Positions 1 to 9,430 of a DNA stretch of 64,000 nt are shown here, one piece after another. The notes beneath the pieces are model-generated. The model was not told the origin of the DNA and ran no database searches. It worked only from the letters and a program-made list of their open reading frames with translations. The first letter of the stretch is position 1, and each line of letters opens with the position of its first letter. The DNA is from CAWGYQ01 sp963817395 (GTDB lineage Bacteria > Acidobacteriota > Vicinamibacteria > Vicinamibacterales > CAVPJW01), in NCBI GenBank assembly GCA_963817395.1, contig CAWFOC010000003.1:806001-870000 (forward strand). The letters are read 5' to 3'. Made by a program: the position numbers and the translations under genes.

Positions 1-1275
1 GATAGGCTCGCGGCGCATGAAGCTGGCGAGGACGGAGGCTGCCGCGGGGACGCTGTCGGGCTCGCAAAGATCCAGGACAGGCCGGCCGAGCACCTCGTGC
101 TTGCTGTACCCAAGCGCGTCCGCGAGCGTCTGATTGCATTCGAGAATCTCGCCGGACAACGCGTCGAACGAGCACATCGGATCGGGCGCCCGATCGAAAA
201 GATCCTGGAACCAGCGTTCCGAGACACGCAATGAGGCTTCGACGTTCTGCCGCCGCCCGATCTCGTACCGCAGCGTTTCGTTCGCCTTCGCCAACTCCTC
301 CGTGCGGCGCGCGACCTGCTCCTCCAGGTTGTCGTAGGCCGCGAGCAGGGCCCGTTCGGCGTGGCGTCGCTTGAAGTCCATTCGTGCGACCGCGCCGGCG
401 CTCGCCCAGACGAGCACGATGAGCACCGTGGTGAACGCCAGCGACAACAGGGCGAGGCCGAACGGATCGTCGTACCAGCCAGCCCGCTCACCCGCGATCC
501 GTACCCAGCCGAGCGCGAGAGGCACCAGGAGTGCAGCAGGGAGAAAACGGCGGAACAGGGTGCCCGCAGCCCCTCCGGTCATCAGTCGGCCAACGAGCAC
601 ATTGCGGCGCGCAAACAGCAGACCAATGGCGAGCACGGCGAAGCCGACGGCGGTGTGCAGCGCGAACCCCGGATAGCGCGCCACGTTGTGCAGGCGTGTG
701 ATGTCGTAGGAATAGTTGGCGAGCGCGAGCCATGAGATGAGCAGCACGGCCAACGCGCAGGTGTCGGCGACGAAGCCCGAATACCTGCGCTTCGATCCGA
801 CGAGCAGAATAGCCGCGCTGATCAGCACGAAATTGATGGCCGTCTGCTGCGACATCCGCCCGGCGTACGGACCGTCGTCGTCGGGCGCGACGATCCATTT
901 CTCGACGCCAAGTCGAAGCCCCGTGAGGTACTCGACCAGCGTGAGGCCGGCAAAGGCCAGCACCACGCTGATCAGCACGGCGGTGGCGCGGGCGCGCCAC
1001 CGCGGAACATCGGTCCCTTGAGCCACTGCGAGGGCGATGCCGGTCAGGACGAACGCCAGCGCCGTGTTCGCGACCATCACGCGAAGACCCGGCACGACGC
1101 TCTTGAGAGCGGGTATGTTCAACGCCCAGCCGGCCAGGACCGCTATGCCCGTCGCGATGACGAGAAACGCCGCGGCGTAGGCGAGCCCAGGGTGGAGCCC
1201 GTCCGCGAGGCGGGTAGCCGAAGAACGGGGTGCCGGACGGCCGCCCGTTGCCGGGTAGGAAAGCGAGGTGTCCAT
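1..1275 (-). CDS. Membrane-bound PAS sensor protein, truncated by the window edge
   Basis: Read from ATG at 1275, the frame stays open for 425 codons to base 1, so the 3' part is missing. The first ~290 residues hold about eight hydrophobic segments joined by short loops, like the integral membrane input domains of sensor kinases. A charged coiled coil of EEQVARRTEELAKANETL type follows (about 310-345). Then comes a PAS domain (about 350-425) with the typical 'SERWFQDLFDRAPDPM' opening and 'GYSKHEVLGR' motif. The output domain lies outside the window. A histidine kinase is the commonest outcome for this architecture, but a GGDEF or other output is possible. It is transcribed away from the DUF3185-like gene, across a ~350-base non-coding stretch. 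Confidence 0.8.
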   Translation of the reverse strand, partial: MDTSLSYPATGGRPAPRSSATRLADGLHPGLAYAAAFLVIATGIAVLAGWALNIPALKSVVPGLRVMVANTALAFVLTGIALAVAQGTDVPRWRARATAVLISVVLAFAGLTLVEYLTGLRLGVEKWIVAPDDDGPYAGRMSQQTAINFVLISAAILLVGSKRRYSGFVADTCALAVLLISWLALANYSYDITRLHNVARYPGFALHTAVGFAVLAIGLLFARRNVLVGRLMTGGAAGTLFRRFLPAALLVPLALGWVRIAGERAGWYDDPFGLALLSLAFTTVLIVLVWASAGAVARMDFKRRHAERALLAAYDNLEEQVARRTEELAKANETLRYEIGRRQNVEASLRVSERWFQDLFDRAPDPMCSFDALSGEILECNQTLADALGYSKHEVLGRPVLDLCEPDSVPAAASVLASFMRREPI

Positions 1276-1622
1276 CGAAACACGGGCGTGACGCACTTTG
1301 GCCGCACCCGTTGACCACTGCCGTGCATGATGCGGGCCACGGGGGGCCGCCCCAAACTTCTGGTGGCCGGACGGTTGCCAGTCGTCCGTAACAGGGGTGA
1401 CCGCAAGTGGTCACAGCGCCCGCAAAAGCTGTAGCGATCCGCTACCGTCGCTGCCAGCGGATGGGCTTGGAATCCGGCCATCACGGCGAACACCCGCTGC
1501 GCTCAAAGGCCGTCGTTCACTGGTATTCCGATTGCACTCGAGACGGCAGCCCAGTCCTGGGTTCCAGGGTTGATCGCGCTTTCGCTGAGCGCCCGCCAAC
1601 TCCGGCTTCAGACGGAGGTCAT
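1276..1622. other. Non-coding stretch between divergent genes
   Basis: No frame here has convincing protein-like composition. The stretch holds the upstream regions of the divergent sensor gene (minus) and the small membrane-protein gene (plus), plus the 6-bp-arm inverted repeat at 1397-1414. I see no tRNA or clear terminator. Confidence 0.5.
1397..1414. repeat. Short inverted repeat GTGACC-N6-GGTCAC
   Basis: Perfect 6-base arms around a 6-base centre, lying 122 bases upstream of the sensor gene start. It could be an operator for a dimeric regulator or a small hairpin. Nothing else identifies it. Confidence 0.3.
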
Positions 1623-1835
1623 ATGCGGATCGTCGGTTTCGTCCTGGTGGTCCTGGGGTTGGTTTCGCTCCTCTACGGTGGAATCACCTACACCAGGCGC
1701 GAGAAAGTCCTCGACATCGGCCCCATCGAAGCCACGGCTGAAAAGCGAGAGACCGTTCCATTGCCGCCCGTTCTCGGTGCTCTTGCTCTGGCCGGGGGCA
1801 TCGTGCTGATGGTGGCGGACCGGCGTCGGGCCTAG
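1623..1835 (+). CDS. Small two-helix membrane protein, DUF3185-like
   Basis: 70 residues. ATG at 1623 is chosen because a good Shine-Dalgarno (GGAGGT) sits a few bases upstream and translation begins directly with a hydrophobic helix (MRIVGFVLVVLGLVSLL). A short polar loop with an 'YTRREKVLDIGPIEA' segment and a second helix (about 47-64) follow, ending in RRR. Topology, length and the loop motif match the small DUF3185-type membrane proteins whose function is unknown. It stands alone, upstream of the ArsR gene. Confidence 0.65.
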   Translation: MRIVGFVLVVLGLVSLLYGGITYTRREKVLDIGPIEATAEKRETVPLPPVLGALALAGGIVLMVADRRRA

Positions 1836-1922
1836 CCGCTCCCACCATTCGGTCCGACCTCGTCGACTCGGTCCGACCCCATCGACGTCCGTCTTGACAC
1901 GCCACCAGTCGTCCTTCATCAT

Positions 1923-1938
1923 ATAAGTTATGACTTAT
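1923..1938 (+). promoter_or_regulatory. Inverted repeat over the arsR-type start codon (candidate operator)
   Basis: ATAAGT-TATG-ACTTAT, perfect 6-base arms, covers the start codon of the ArsR-family gene (ATG at 1930). A TTGACA box lies at 1894-1899 and a TATAAG hexamer at 1922-1927, so a bound dimer would sit over the promoter/start region. ArsR proteins commonly autoregulate from such AT-rich dyads. The spacing between the two promoter boxes is 22, so the exact promoter is uncertain. Confidence 0.4.
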
Positions 1939-2238
1939 GAGTCGTCCGTGACGGCCCTGTCTGACCCTACCAGGCGCCGGCTGGTCGAGCGCCTTCGCCG
2001 CCGTCCCCACGCCGTCGGCGAGCTGGCACTTCACCTGGGCGTGAGCCAGCCCGCCGTGTCACAGCATCTCGGTGTGCTTCGCCACGCGCGCCTGGTGCGC
2101 GGGCGTCCCGCGGGCCGGCGCCGCCTCTATCAGCTCGACCCGACGGGCTTTCGCGCCTTGAGAGATTACGTGGATCGGATGTGGACCGATGCGCTGGCCG
2201 CTTATGCGCGCTCGCTGGAGAGTCCTGCCCATGACTGA
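1930..2238 (+). CDS. ArsR-family winged-helix transcriptional regulator
   Basis: 102 residues, the usual size for a single-domain ArsR protein. It starts with 'ALSDPTRRRLVERL' and has the recognition-helix segment 'LGVSQPAVSQHLGVLRHARL' followed by the basic wing 'GRPAGRRRLYQLD'. No metal-binding cysteine pair is visible, so it belongs with the non-metal ArsR proteins often paired with SRPBCC/AHSA1 genes. It overlaps that partner by 8 bases (next ATG at 2231), which indicates co-translation. A dyad over its own start suggests autoregulation. Confidence 0.88.
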   Translation: MTYESSVTALSDPTRRRLVERLRRRPHAVGELALHLGVSQPAVSQHLGVLRHARLVRGRPAGRRRLYQLDPTGFRALRDYVDRMWTDALAAYARSLESPAHD

Positions 2239-2776
2239 AGCCACTTCCGTGTACAGCCCCATCGTGAAGACCGTCACGGTCAAGGCGACGCCCGATCGCG
2301 CATTCCGTCGCTTTACTGAGGAGATTGCGATCTGGTGGCCGCTGGCGTCGCATTCAGTGGGAGAGGCCGACGCCGAAACCGTCACGATCGAAGGACGCGT
2401 GGGCGGTCACATCATCGAGAAGATTCGGGGCGGCCGCGAGGCCGTGTGGGGAACGGTCACCGTGTGGGACCCGCCGCGACACGTGGCCTTTAGCTGGCAC
2501 CCAGGTCAGGATCCATCAACGGCGCAGGACGTCGATGTTCGATTCTCGGCCGTTGACGGCGGCACCCGGGTGGAGCTGCAGCACAGAGGTTTCGAGCGGC
2601 TGGGGCGCGAGGCTCGTCGCGCGCGCCGGGGCTATCCAATCGGCTGGGCGTACGTGCTGGGCCTGTATGCCGAGCGGAGAGGTCCGTTCATGATCGGCGT
2701 TGGCGGCCTCACGTCCCTGCTCATGGCCGTGCAGCGCATGCGCGCGAAGGGGAAGAAAGACGAGGTTGCCGCGTAG
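2231..2776 (+). CDS. SRPBCC / AHSA1-like domain protein
   Basis: 181 residues. The N-terminal two thirds fit the AHSA1-like START/SRPBCC fold: 'VTVKATPDRAFRRFTEEI', the 'GGHIIEKIRGGREAVWGTVTVWDPPRHVAFSWHP' strand series (spread over about 55-95) and 'GGTRVELQHRGFERLG'. These domains bind hydrophobic ligands. No catalytic residue can be named. It is the second gene of the ArsR operon, a pairing seen in many bacteria where the regulator senses an unknown signal. The C-terminal ~40 residues form a hydrophobic tail, 'PFMIGVGGLTSLLMAVQ'. It abuts the convergent DUF1295 gene with no gap. Confidence 0.85.
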   Translation: MTEATSVYSPIVKTVTVKATPDRAFRRFTEEIAIWWPLASHSVGEADAETVTIEGRVGGHIIEKIRGGREAVWGTVTVWDPPRHVAFSWHPGQDPSTAQDVDVRFSAVDGGTRVELQHRGFERLGREARRARRGYPIGWAYVLGLYAERRGPFMIGVGGLTSLLMAVQRMRAKGKKDEVAA

Positions 2777-3569
2777 TCAGCCGGATTCTTTTTCCGGGAA
2801 CCACGGCAGGAAGGCGCTGGTGGTCCGCTGATACCGGCGATAGGCGTCGCCGCGACTTCGGAGAGCCCGCGCCTCGGTCGCGGGAATGCCGGTCACGCGC
2901 GTGAGAAACAGCAGCATCAGGGCCACGCCAATCGGCGTCACCCACCAGAGCGGCGAGCCCACGGCCAGGCAGACATAGGCCCACCAGTGAATCCACTCGA
3001 AGAAGTAGTTCGGATGACGGGAGTACCGCCAGAGTCCGTCCCGACAGACACGTCCACGATTAGCGGAATCCTCTCGAAAGCGCGCCAGCTGCCGATCGGC
3101 CGCTGATTCGCCGGTCATGGCGAGCAGCCAGCACAACACACCCAATGAGTCGATCCGGCCGAAGGCCGCGCGCTCGCTCATCGCGGCCGCGAGCATCGGC
3201 AGCGCAAAGACGACGGACCACACCGCCTGACCCTGCAGCGCCACGAAGAGACTTCGCGCGCCGGTCGTGTCTGACCATTCCACACGATGTCCGGAAGAGT
3301 CCGTCGCGGCCATCGAGCCGAAGCCGATGCCAGAGGTGAAGCCCGAGGCGTCCCGCCCAGAAAGCCGCCATCGCGGCGACCACGACGCGGCGGGGAGCAT
3401 AGCCGTCGGCGGCCCAGGCAAACCAGACTCCGAGGAGTCCAGTGCCGAAGACCCAGGCGACGTCCACCAATCCGGCCGGATCACGGCGGGATCGGGCGAG
3501 ACGCCAGATCGCAGCCATCAACACGGCGACCCCGATCCAACCGGTGACGATTAGAGCGGCGGGCGTCAT
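2777..3569 (-). CDS. DUF1295 / steroid 5-alpha-reductase-like membrane protein, frame broken once
   Basis: The N-terminal half (ATG at 3569) carries helices such as 'LIVTGWIGVAVLMAAIW' and 'VDVAWVFGTGLLGVWF'. The C-terminal half continues one frame later with 'SRHPNYFFEWIHWWAY' and 'LPWFPEK'. The NYF-E-W motif is the cofactor-binding signature of the DUF1295/ICMT-like family. The join needs one extra base removed at about 3285-3310. About 263 residues when joined, typical for the family. Predicted multi-pass inner-membrane reductase with unknown substrate. The single +1 break looks like a sequence error. Confidence 0.8.
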
Positions 3570-3677
3570 GTCTCTTTCGGGGTGATTATCGCTTCGACGC
3601 CGTGGGCCGGGCTACGGGACACCTGCACCGCGCCAGGCGTAGGGAACACATTTGCGGACCAGCGGGAAAGGCGAGGC

Positions 3678-6415
3678 CTACTGTGACGGTGTGGACGTCC
3701 GGTTGAGATCGTCGAACCAGGGTGCGACGAGAGTGATGACTCCCGCCCGCTCCTGTGTTTCGTCCGCCGCCGCTGGAAACATCACGAACCGGCGTCCGTC
3801 GGCAGACACGTCATAGTCGGCGAAGTTGCTGCCGGCAATCGAGAGGCCGCCGATGCCTCCGCGGAATGCGCCCGTGACGGCACGGCGGGGCTTGCCGGTG
3901 CGAAGCGTGTCGCCCGACGCCTCGATCGAGGCCACCATGAGTCCGTCATCGACGCGGTAGAAGAGCTCCTTGCCGTCGCGCGACCAGCGGGGGAAGCCAC
4001 CGCCAGCGTCGGAAACCTGCCAGCGGCCTCCGCCTGACGGAAAGGGCCTGACATAGATCTCCGAGCGCCCCGACTCACCGGAGGTGTAGGCGATCCACCG
4101 GTTGTCCGGCGACATGGCTCCGTCCGACTCCGAGAACGTCGTGTGGAGGAGTGGCTGCAGTTTGAGTGGAGGAGTGTCCAACTTGAGGAAACCGAGATCG
4201 AGGTTTCCCACGCTGCTCGTGAAGGTGACGAACTGACCGTTCGCTGACCACGAACTGGCCCAGAGCGGCACATCGCTCGCCGTGAGAGGCTCTTCGTCGC
4301 CCGAGCCGTCCGCTCGCTTTCGATACAAATTGTCGCCGGCTCCATGCCGCGGCGAGCTGAAGATCAGGTGGCGGCCATCGGGCGACCAGATCTGCTCGGT
4401 ATCCGGCCCGTCATCGAACGTGAGGCGGGTGGACACGCCGCGCTGCAGGTCGTACACCCAGATGTCCCAGTTGTTGTCGGTCAGCACCGTCAACGCGAGC
4501 TGCGTGCCATCCGGCGAGAGGCGCGGATTGGAGTAGGTGGCCCGCTCGTCCAGCAGACGCGACGAGTTGCTGTCGCGATCGACCCACACCACGGGATACT
4601 TCGGCACGAGCAGACCGCCGCGCACGTAAGTGAGAATGCCGCTCTGAGAGAAGGAGAGCTGAGCGGAGCCCTCGGATGGATTCCAGGTGACGTTCTGCAC
4701 GACAGGCGCCGGCGTGCCGCTGACCTCGAGACGGCCGACGTCGAACGGCACGGCGAACAGCGTGCCCTTGTTGACGTAGATCAGATGACCAGACGGTACG
4801 TAACGTCCGAATGCTCCGCCGCGCTGCACGACCTTCCGCTCGCCGGTTGCCAGCACGACGGCCTCGATGCTGGCATTGTCGAAGTCGCCTGTCGCCTTGT
4901 CGTGCGATGTGAAGAGCGCCGTTTTTCCATCCGGAAGCACTTGCGGCCAACGATGCGTCACTTCCTTCTTTTCCGGGTCGAGCTTCGTCAGCGGCTTGGG
5001 CTCCCCGCCCGCCCCTGGCACGACGAACAGCGCGCTGTCCGGGCTTGGCGTGAAGACAATCGTGTCGTCGGGTCCCCAGGACGCCCCCCGGCTTCGACTG
5101 ACCTTGCAGAGTGTGAGGGGCGTGCCGCCGGAGACCGGCACCTTCCTCATCTCCGTCGAGCTCACGTATCCGATCCACTTTCCATCCGGCGAGAAGAACG
5201 GGTGGTAAGGCGAGCCCGTGGAGCCCCCGCCTTCGGTCAGCTTCGTGCCGTCGAGCTGATCGAGAGCCCGCACGTAGAGCTGACGCCGTTCATCGGTTCC
5301 AACGGCGTAGGCAATGAAGCTGCCGTCCGGGGAAATATCGAAGGCGGGTCCCAGTTGAGTCCACAGCCGATCGCTCGTGAGCTTGACGTCCACGCGCAGC
5401 GGCCGCGCCGAGGCGGCAACGGGCTGCCGGAAGGCGCCCATCGCGATGGCTGCGACTGCCACGCAGGCGGCCGCGCCGAACAGGAGCCAGGGGAGAAGAT
5501 TCCCGCCGGAACGCCCTGGCCGGGCGGCTGCAGCAGTCGTCGGCCGCGGAGCAGCCGATGGATTCGCGACATGTTCCTCGAGCGTGATGCGCGCCTCGCC
5601 GATGTCTCTGAGCCGCTTCTTGCGATCGCGCTCGAGAGCATCGCTCGAGCAACCTGCGAATGGCAGGCGGGGTCGTTCGAGGCAGGCGGCTCCAGTCGAT
5701 CTCGCCCCGGAGCACGTCCGCCAGCGTGTGCGAAACGCTCTCCCCGGTGAACAGACGCTGACCGGTCAACATCTCGAAGAGCACCACGCCGAACGACCAG
5801 ACGTCGGCACGCTTGTCCGCGGGCATCCCGGCCGCCTGTTCGGGACTCATGTACGCGGCCGTTCCGAGAATGATGCCGGCCCGCGTGGCGGCGAGGCTCA
5901 GCGTCGGCGACTGATCAGCGGACGACGTCGCCGCGCTCGTGCTTTCGAGCGCCTTTGCGAGACCGAAGTCGAGCACCTTGGCCTGGCCGTCCGGGAGTCA
6001 GCTTGATGTTCGCCGGCTTCAAGTCGCGATGGACGATGCCCTTTTCGTGCGCGGCTTCGAGCGCCGTGGCAATCTGCAGGGCGAGACGGGCCGCTTCGTC
6101 GACCGGAATGGGACCGCGGCGCAGCCGCTCGGCCAGGTCTTCGCCTTCCACCAGCTCCATCACCAGAGCATGGCGGCCGCTCGACTCCTCGAGCCCGTAG
6201 ATCCCCGCGATGTTGGGATGACTCAGCGAGGCGAGGACCTGCGCTTCGCGGTGAAAGCGGGCCATCCGGTCGAGGTCGCTCGCCAGATGGTCGGGCAGGA
6301 TCTTCAGGGCGACTTGCCGGTTGAGGCGCGAGTCGGTCGCCTTGAAAACTTCTCCCATGCCGCCGGCGCCGATCTTGTCGGTGACGCGGTAGTGCGCGAG
6401 GGTTTCGCCTATCAC
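3678..6415 (-). CDS. Ser/Thr protein kinase with C-terminal PD40 (TolB-like) repeats, two frame breaks
   Basis: Restored length about 912 residues. The kinase domain (about 8-275) has the glycine loop 'GAGGMGEVFKA', the VALKI lysine, 'HRDLKPANIK', 'LDFGLAKAL' and 'MSPEQAAG', so it should be an active Hanks-type kinase. A single helix ('VAVAAIAMGAF') at about 305-325 is followed by six or more PD40 blades with 'SPDG' turns (e.g. 'SPDGTQLALTV', 'SPDGRHLIFSS'), which form an extracytoplasmic beta-propeller. This kinase-TM-propeller design is common in Acidobacteria. Two extra single bases, near 5990 (in the segment before DFG) and near 5640, split the reading frame. Both restore perfect family sequence when removed. 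A TACAAT hexamer at 6463-6468 (minus) may be the -10 box. Confidence 0.9.
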
Positions 6416-6541
6416 GGGCTGGCGCGCTGTCGTGTAGCGGACCGTTCAAGCTCATCAGGACATTGTAGTTCGCCACGCTCCGTCAAGTCCACGCGGCGTC
6501 GACTTTCCTGGCGCGCAGTTTCGCGGTCTCATTGCGTCACG

Positions 6542-7434
6542 TCACTCAGCTGTGCGTTCGCTACTGCTGTTCCACCGGTAGCCCTTCGCGCCAAGCATGC
6601 CGACCAGTCCCTCCGGTCCGACCAGATGGGCCGCGCCCGACGACGACGAAGCAGGGAGGGGATCGAGGTGAAGCAGCGCTCGATCAAGGGCAGCCACTGT
6701 CGGTTTCGCTCGGTCAGCAGCCGGTCGTAGATTTCAGGCGACTGGCGGACGTCGTTGAGAAGAATCGCCTCGAGTATCGTCGTGTCGCCGACCGCCCAGC
6801 TGTCGGCCAGCCGTTTCGCATTCTGCCGCTGACGGTCGACGTCGTTCAGGGCTTCGAGCAGCATCTCTTCCTGCAGCCTCGCGGGTAGACCGTCGAAGCG
6901 CTCTATCTGAAATGCCGGGGTCTCCAGCCCGATCACGGGCTTGCCAGCGGTTCTGGCTTTGTCGAAGAAGTGACGATCCAATCCCAGACTGGGTTCGAAG
7001 CCCGCCTTCCTCAGCTCGATGCCGAGGAGCGTCACGGCCACCATCCACGGCTTCATCCGCTTGAGCGCCGCGGCGGGCAGGCCGGCCTCGGCCGCGCGGC
7101 TCTCGATGACGGCGACCGTCTCGCTCGACACCACGGTCTCGATAGTCGTCGTGCCGGGAAGCGTGGCTCGTTCGATGATGAGCGCCAGAGTCGCCGGAGA
7201 GTCCAGCTCGGTGAGGTCGACTTCCACCACCAGCGTGGTCGACTCTTCGAACGCCTCCGTGATGACGGGAGCCAGCGGGTAGTAGTCGGCCGTCAGCACG
7301 TGCAGCGATCCCATGAGGTCCCCGACATGCCTACCGGCGCTGTCGCTGACCTTCCAGAGAAAATGTCTGGCTGCCCTGTGCGCAGCCAGCCCTGGCGTGC
7401 CAGCAACTGTGCACAGTATGGTCGCGGCGAGCAC
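6542..7434 (-). CDS. TraB/GumN family protein, exported; C-terminus frame-broken
   Basis: GTG at 7434 gives a hydrophobic leader (LAATILCTVAGTPGLA), then 'FLWKVSDSAGRHVGDLMGSLHVL', the classic TraB/GumN opening with the GS/HxL motif. Family helices follow ('VVVEVDLTEL', 'GLDRHFFDKA', 'GKPVIGLET'). Near the end, two extra bases (about 6654-6660 and 6631-6638) knock the reading frame away from the conserved terminal 'AAHLVGPEGLVGMLGAKGYRW', which is present in the third frame and ends at 6542. Without correction the frame runs on to 6529. The family has a Tiki-like protease fold in eukaryotes; bacterial roles are poorly known. Restored length is about 297 residues. Confidence 0.82.
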
Positions 7435-7611
7435 GACGAGGTTCGCGCAGCAGGATTCGTGAGCCGTTCAGCATCCGTAATGCCATCGGTAATGATATCG
7501 GTCCAACGGTCAGCGAGATCGACCAATCGGTGGGAGCAACACTCCCGGACGCTCGATCGCCATCCCGCGAGACCATTGACACCGGGCGAGCCCCGCGATA
7601 AGACGAGACGC

Positions 7612-8197
7612 GTGAAGCCCTGTGCAGTGTGTTTCGCACTCGTGCTCGCGCTGTCCACTCAGTCGGCGATCTGCCAGAGCGGTCGCGAACCGTCTCTTGA
7701 TGCCCCGTATTTGCGCGTGACGCTCGGGACGAAACAAGGCCCCGGTGCTCGAAGTGCAGCATGTGATTTCCGGCGATCGCTTTGCGGCTGGCTCGATTGC
7801 ACGAGGGACCACTCACGACGGTCCACGCGTCGAGGCGGGCTCTGCCGTGGACACCTTCAAACGCGCGCTGGGCACTGCGGACCGCCCTATCGTTGGCGAC
7901 GAAGTGCGGCTCTATGTGCCGCTCCCCTCCGAGGACCTCGTTGGCGCATTCCTCGATGTCGTGTTTTTCGCCGATCGGAACGCCAACGGGCGTCTGGATG
8001 AGGGTGAGTCCTACGCGAGCGCGTGGACCGGGGCCAAGGGCACCTACCGCGCGGTATTTCTCGCCGCGCCGCGAGCCGATCTGATCGGCTCGGGCGCGGG
8101 CTGGAATCTCTGCGAGGGCGGCGAGCCCGTCGTGTGCACGCCGGATCTCGCCGCGCAGGTGGTCATCGTCAACCCGGTGAGGGTGGCCGTCCCTTAG
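7612..8197 (+). CDS. Secreted protein of unknown function, one frame break
   Basis: GTG at 7612 opens a clear signal peptide ('PCAVCFALVLALSTQSAICQ') and 'LDAPYLRVTLGTKQ'. The frame then slips by one extra base at about 7737-7745 into 'PVLEVQHVISGDRFAAGSI'. The mature part (~170 residues) contains 'FFADRNANGRLDEGESY', which resembles a calcium-binding D-x-N-x-N-G loop, and two cysteines near the end. I do not recognise a family. It converges on the asparaginase gene, and the two stop codons overlap (TAG at 8195-8197, TAA on minus at 8194-8196). Confidence 0.6.
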
Positions 8198-9321
8198 TCC
8201 GTCATCTGACCAGTCAAGAGCGGCTCGAGCGGCACCATCTCCGGGCCCTTCTCCGTGCAGACGGCGTACTGGCTTCGCTCGTTCGCGTACATCGTCACGC
8301 CGGCATGCTCGCCCTTGGCGTTGATGATGTAGAAGTTGATCCCGAAGCGCGGCTCGCCCCGGCTGTTGAGCAGCCGCTTGTCGATTGTGTTGGCCTTGAT
8401 CCGTTTCAGGCCTTCCATTCCCGCATCCTTGGGATGCATGCCGCGCCGCATGCTCTCGACGATCAAGTACGACGTGAGATTGTAAAGGTTCGCCTCGCCA
8501 CGGCCTGTAGATCCGGCGGCTCCGACGTCGCCATCGACGTACAGGCCCGCGCCAAGAATCGGTGAGTCGCCCGCTCGCCCTGGGATCTTGAACGCCAGGC
8601 CGCTCGTGGTCGTGACACCGCAGATCTCGCCCTTCGGGCTGATGCCGTCGCAGTTGATCGTGCCCCAGATCGACTCGGGATCGAGCAGCCCTTCCGCGGC
8701 CATGCGCAGCACGACATCGAACCCGGCCTGCACGCGCTTGTCGGGATCGAGATAGTGGTCGGGGTCGATGCGCCGCTTCCATTCCAGCCAGCGCTGGCGC
8801 GATCGCTCGGTGTTCAGATCGTCCTCGATCTTGAACCCCATGTTGCGCGCGAAGTCCTGCGCGCCCTTTCCAACCAGGAGGTGGTGGTCGGTCTCGTGCA
8901 TCACGATCCGCGCGACGCTGGCGGGCGTGCGGACACCCTCGAGGGCGGCAACGCCGCCGGCGCGCTTCTTCGGTCCGTGCATGCAGCAGGCGTCGAGCTG
9001 CACGACGCCTTCGGCGTTCGGCGTCCCGCCATAGCCGACGCCGCCTTCCTCAGGATCGAGCTCGTTGATGTTGACGCCGGCGATGAGCGCGTCGAGCACG
9101 TCCGAGCCGCTCGTGATCATGCCGAAGGCCTTTTCGACGCAGGTGACGGGTCCGCCGTTCTTGAACCGATGCCCGTTACCCGAAGCGACGACGATCGGCC
9201 GGACCGATTTCGGCGTCATCATTGTCGGGGCCTGGGCGAACGCCGAACGCGCAGCGGCCGAAGCCAGCCCGGCGGCGGTGCCCGTCCTCACGAATTCGCG
9301 GCGGTTGATCTTTCTGGCCAT
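8194..9321 (-). CDS. N(4)-(beta-N-acetylglucosaminyl)-L-asparaginase (Ntn hydrolase), Tat-exported
   Basis: 375 residues from ATG at 9321, chosen for the AGGAGGG ribosome site just upstream. The N-terminus has a twin-arginine signal 'NRREFVRTGTAAGLASAAARSAFA'-like leader (residues 4-30), so the enzyme should be exported folded. The Ntn-hydrolase core shows 'GSDVLDALIAGVNINELDP', 'GYGGTPNAEG', 'DACCMHG' and 'GEICGVTTTSGLAFKIPGR'. The Thr of the GVTTT block is the expected nucleophile freed by autocleavage. Members cleave the glycan-Asn bond or remove aspartyl groups from peptides. The true bacterial substrate is uncertain. Single transcription unit. Confidence 0.9.
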   Translation of the reverse strand: MARKINRREFVRTGTAAGLASAAARSAFAQAPTMMTPKSVRPIVVASGNGHRFKNGGPVTCVEKAFGMITSGSDVLDALIAGVNINELDPEEGGVGYGGTPNAEGVVQLDACCMHGPKKRAGGVAALEGVRTPASVARIVMHETDHHLLVGKGAQDFARNMGFKIEDDLNTERSRQRWLEWKRRIDPDHYLDPDKRVQAGFDVVLRMAAEGLLDPESIWGTINCDGISPKGEICGVTTTSGLAFKIPGRAGDSPILGAGLYVDGDVGAAGSTGRGEANLYNLTSYLIVESMRRGMHPKDAGMEGLKRIKANTIDKRLLNSRGEPRFGINFYIINAKGEHAGVTMYANERSQYAVCTEKGPEMVPLEPLLTGQMTD

Positions 9322-9430
9322 CGTGTCCCTCCTGCCCGGGTCCGAACGCCCGACCCTGTTCGCGGATTGTAGCACCGGCACGAGGAGGGGCGGCGCGCCA
9401 GTCTGATATGCTCAGCCCCCGCAGCGAACC

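Noticed and set aside
1143..1493. Short frames around 1100-1500 on minus
   Set aside because: They overlap the sensor gene in other frames or the non-coding gap and lack any protein-like segment.
4344..5750. 468-codon open frame on plus, antisense to the kinase-PD40 gene
   Set aside because: Composition is Arg/Ala/His-rich noise typical of antisense frames in GC-rich DNA. The minus strand has clear kinase and PD40 motifs.
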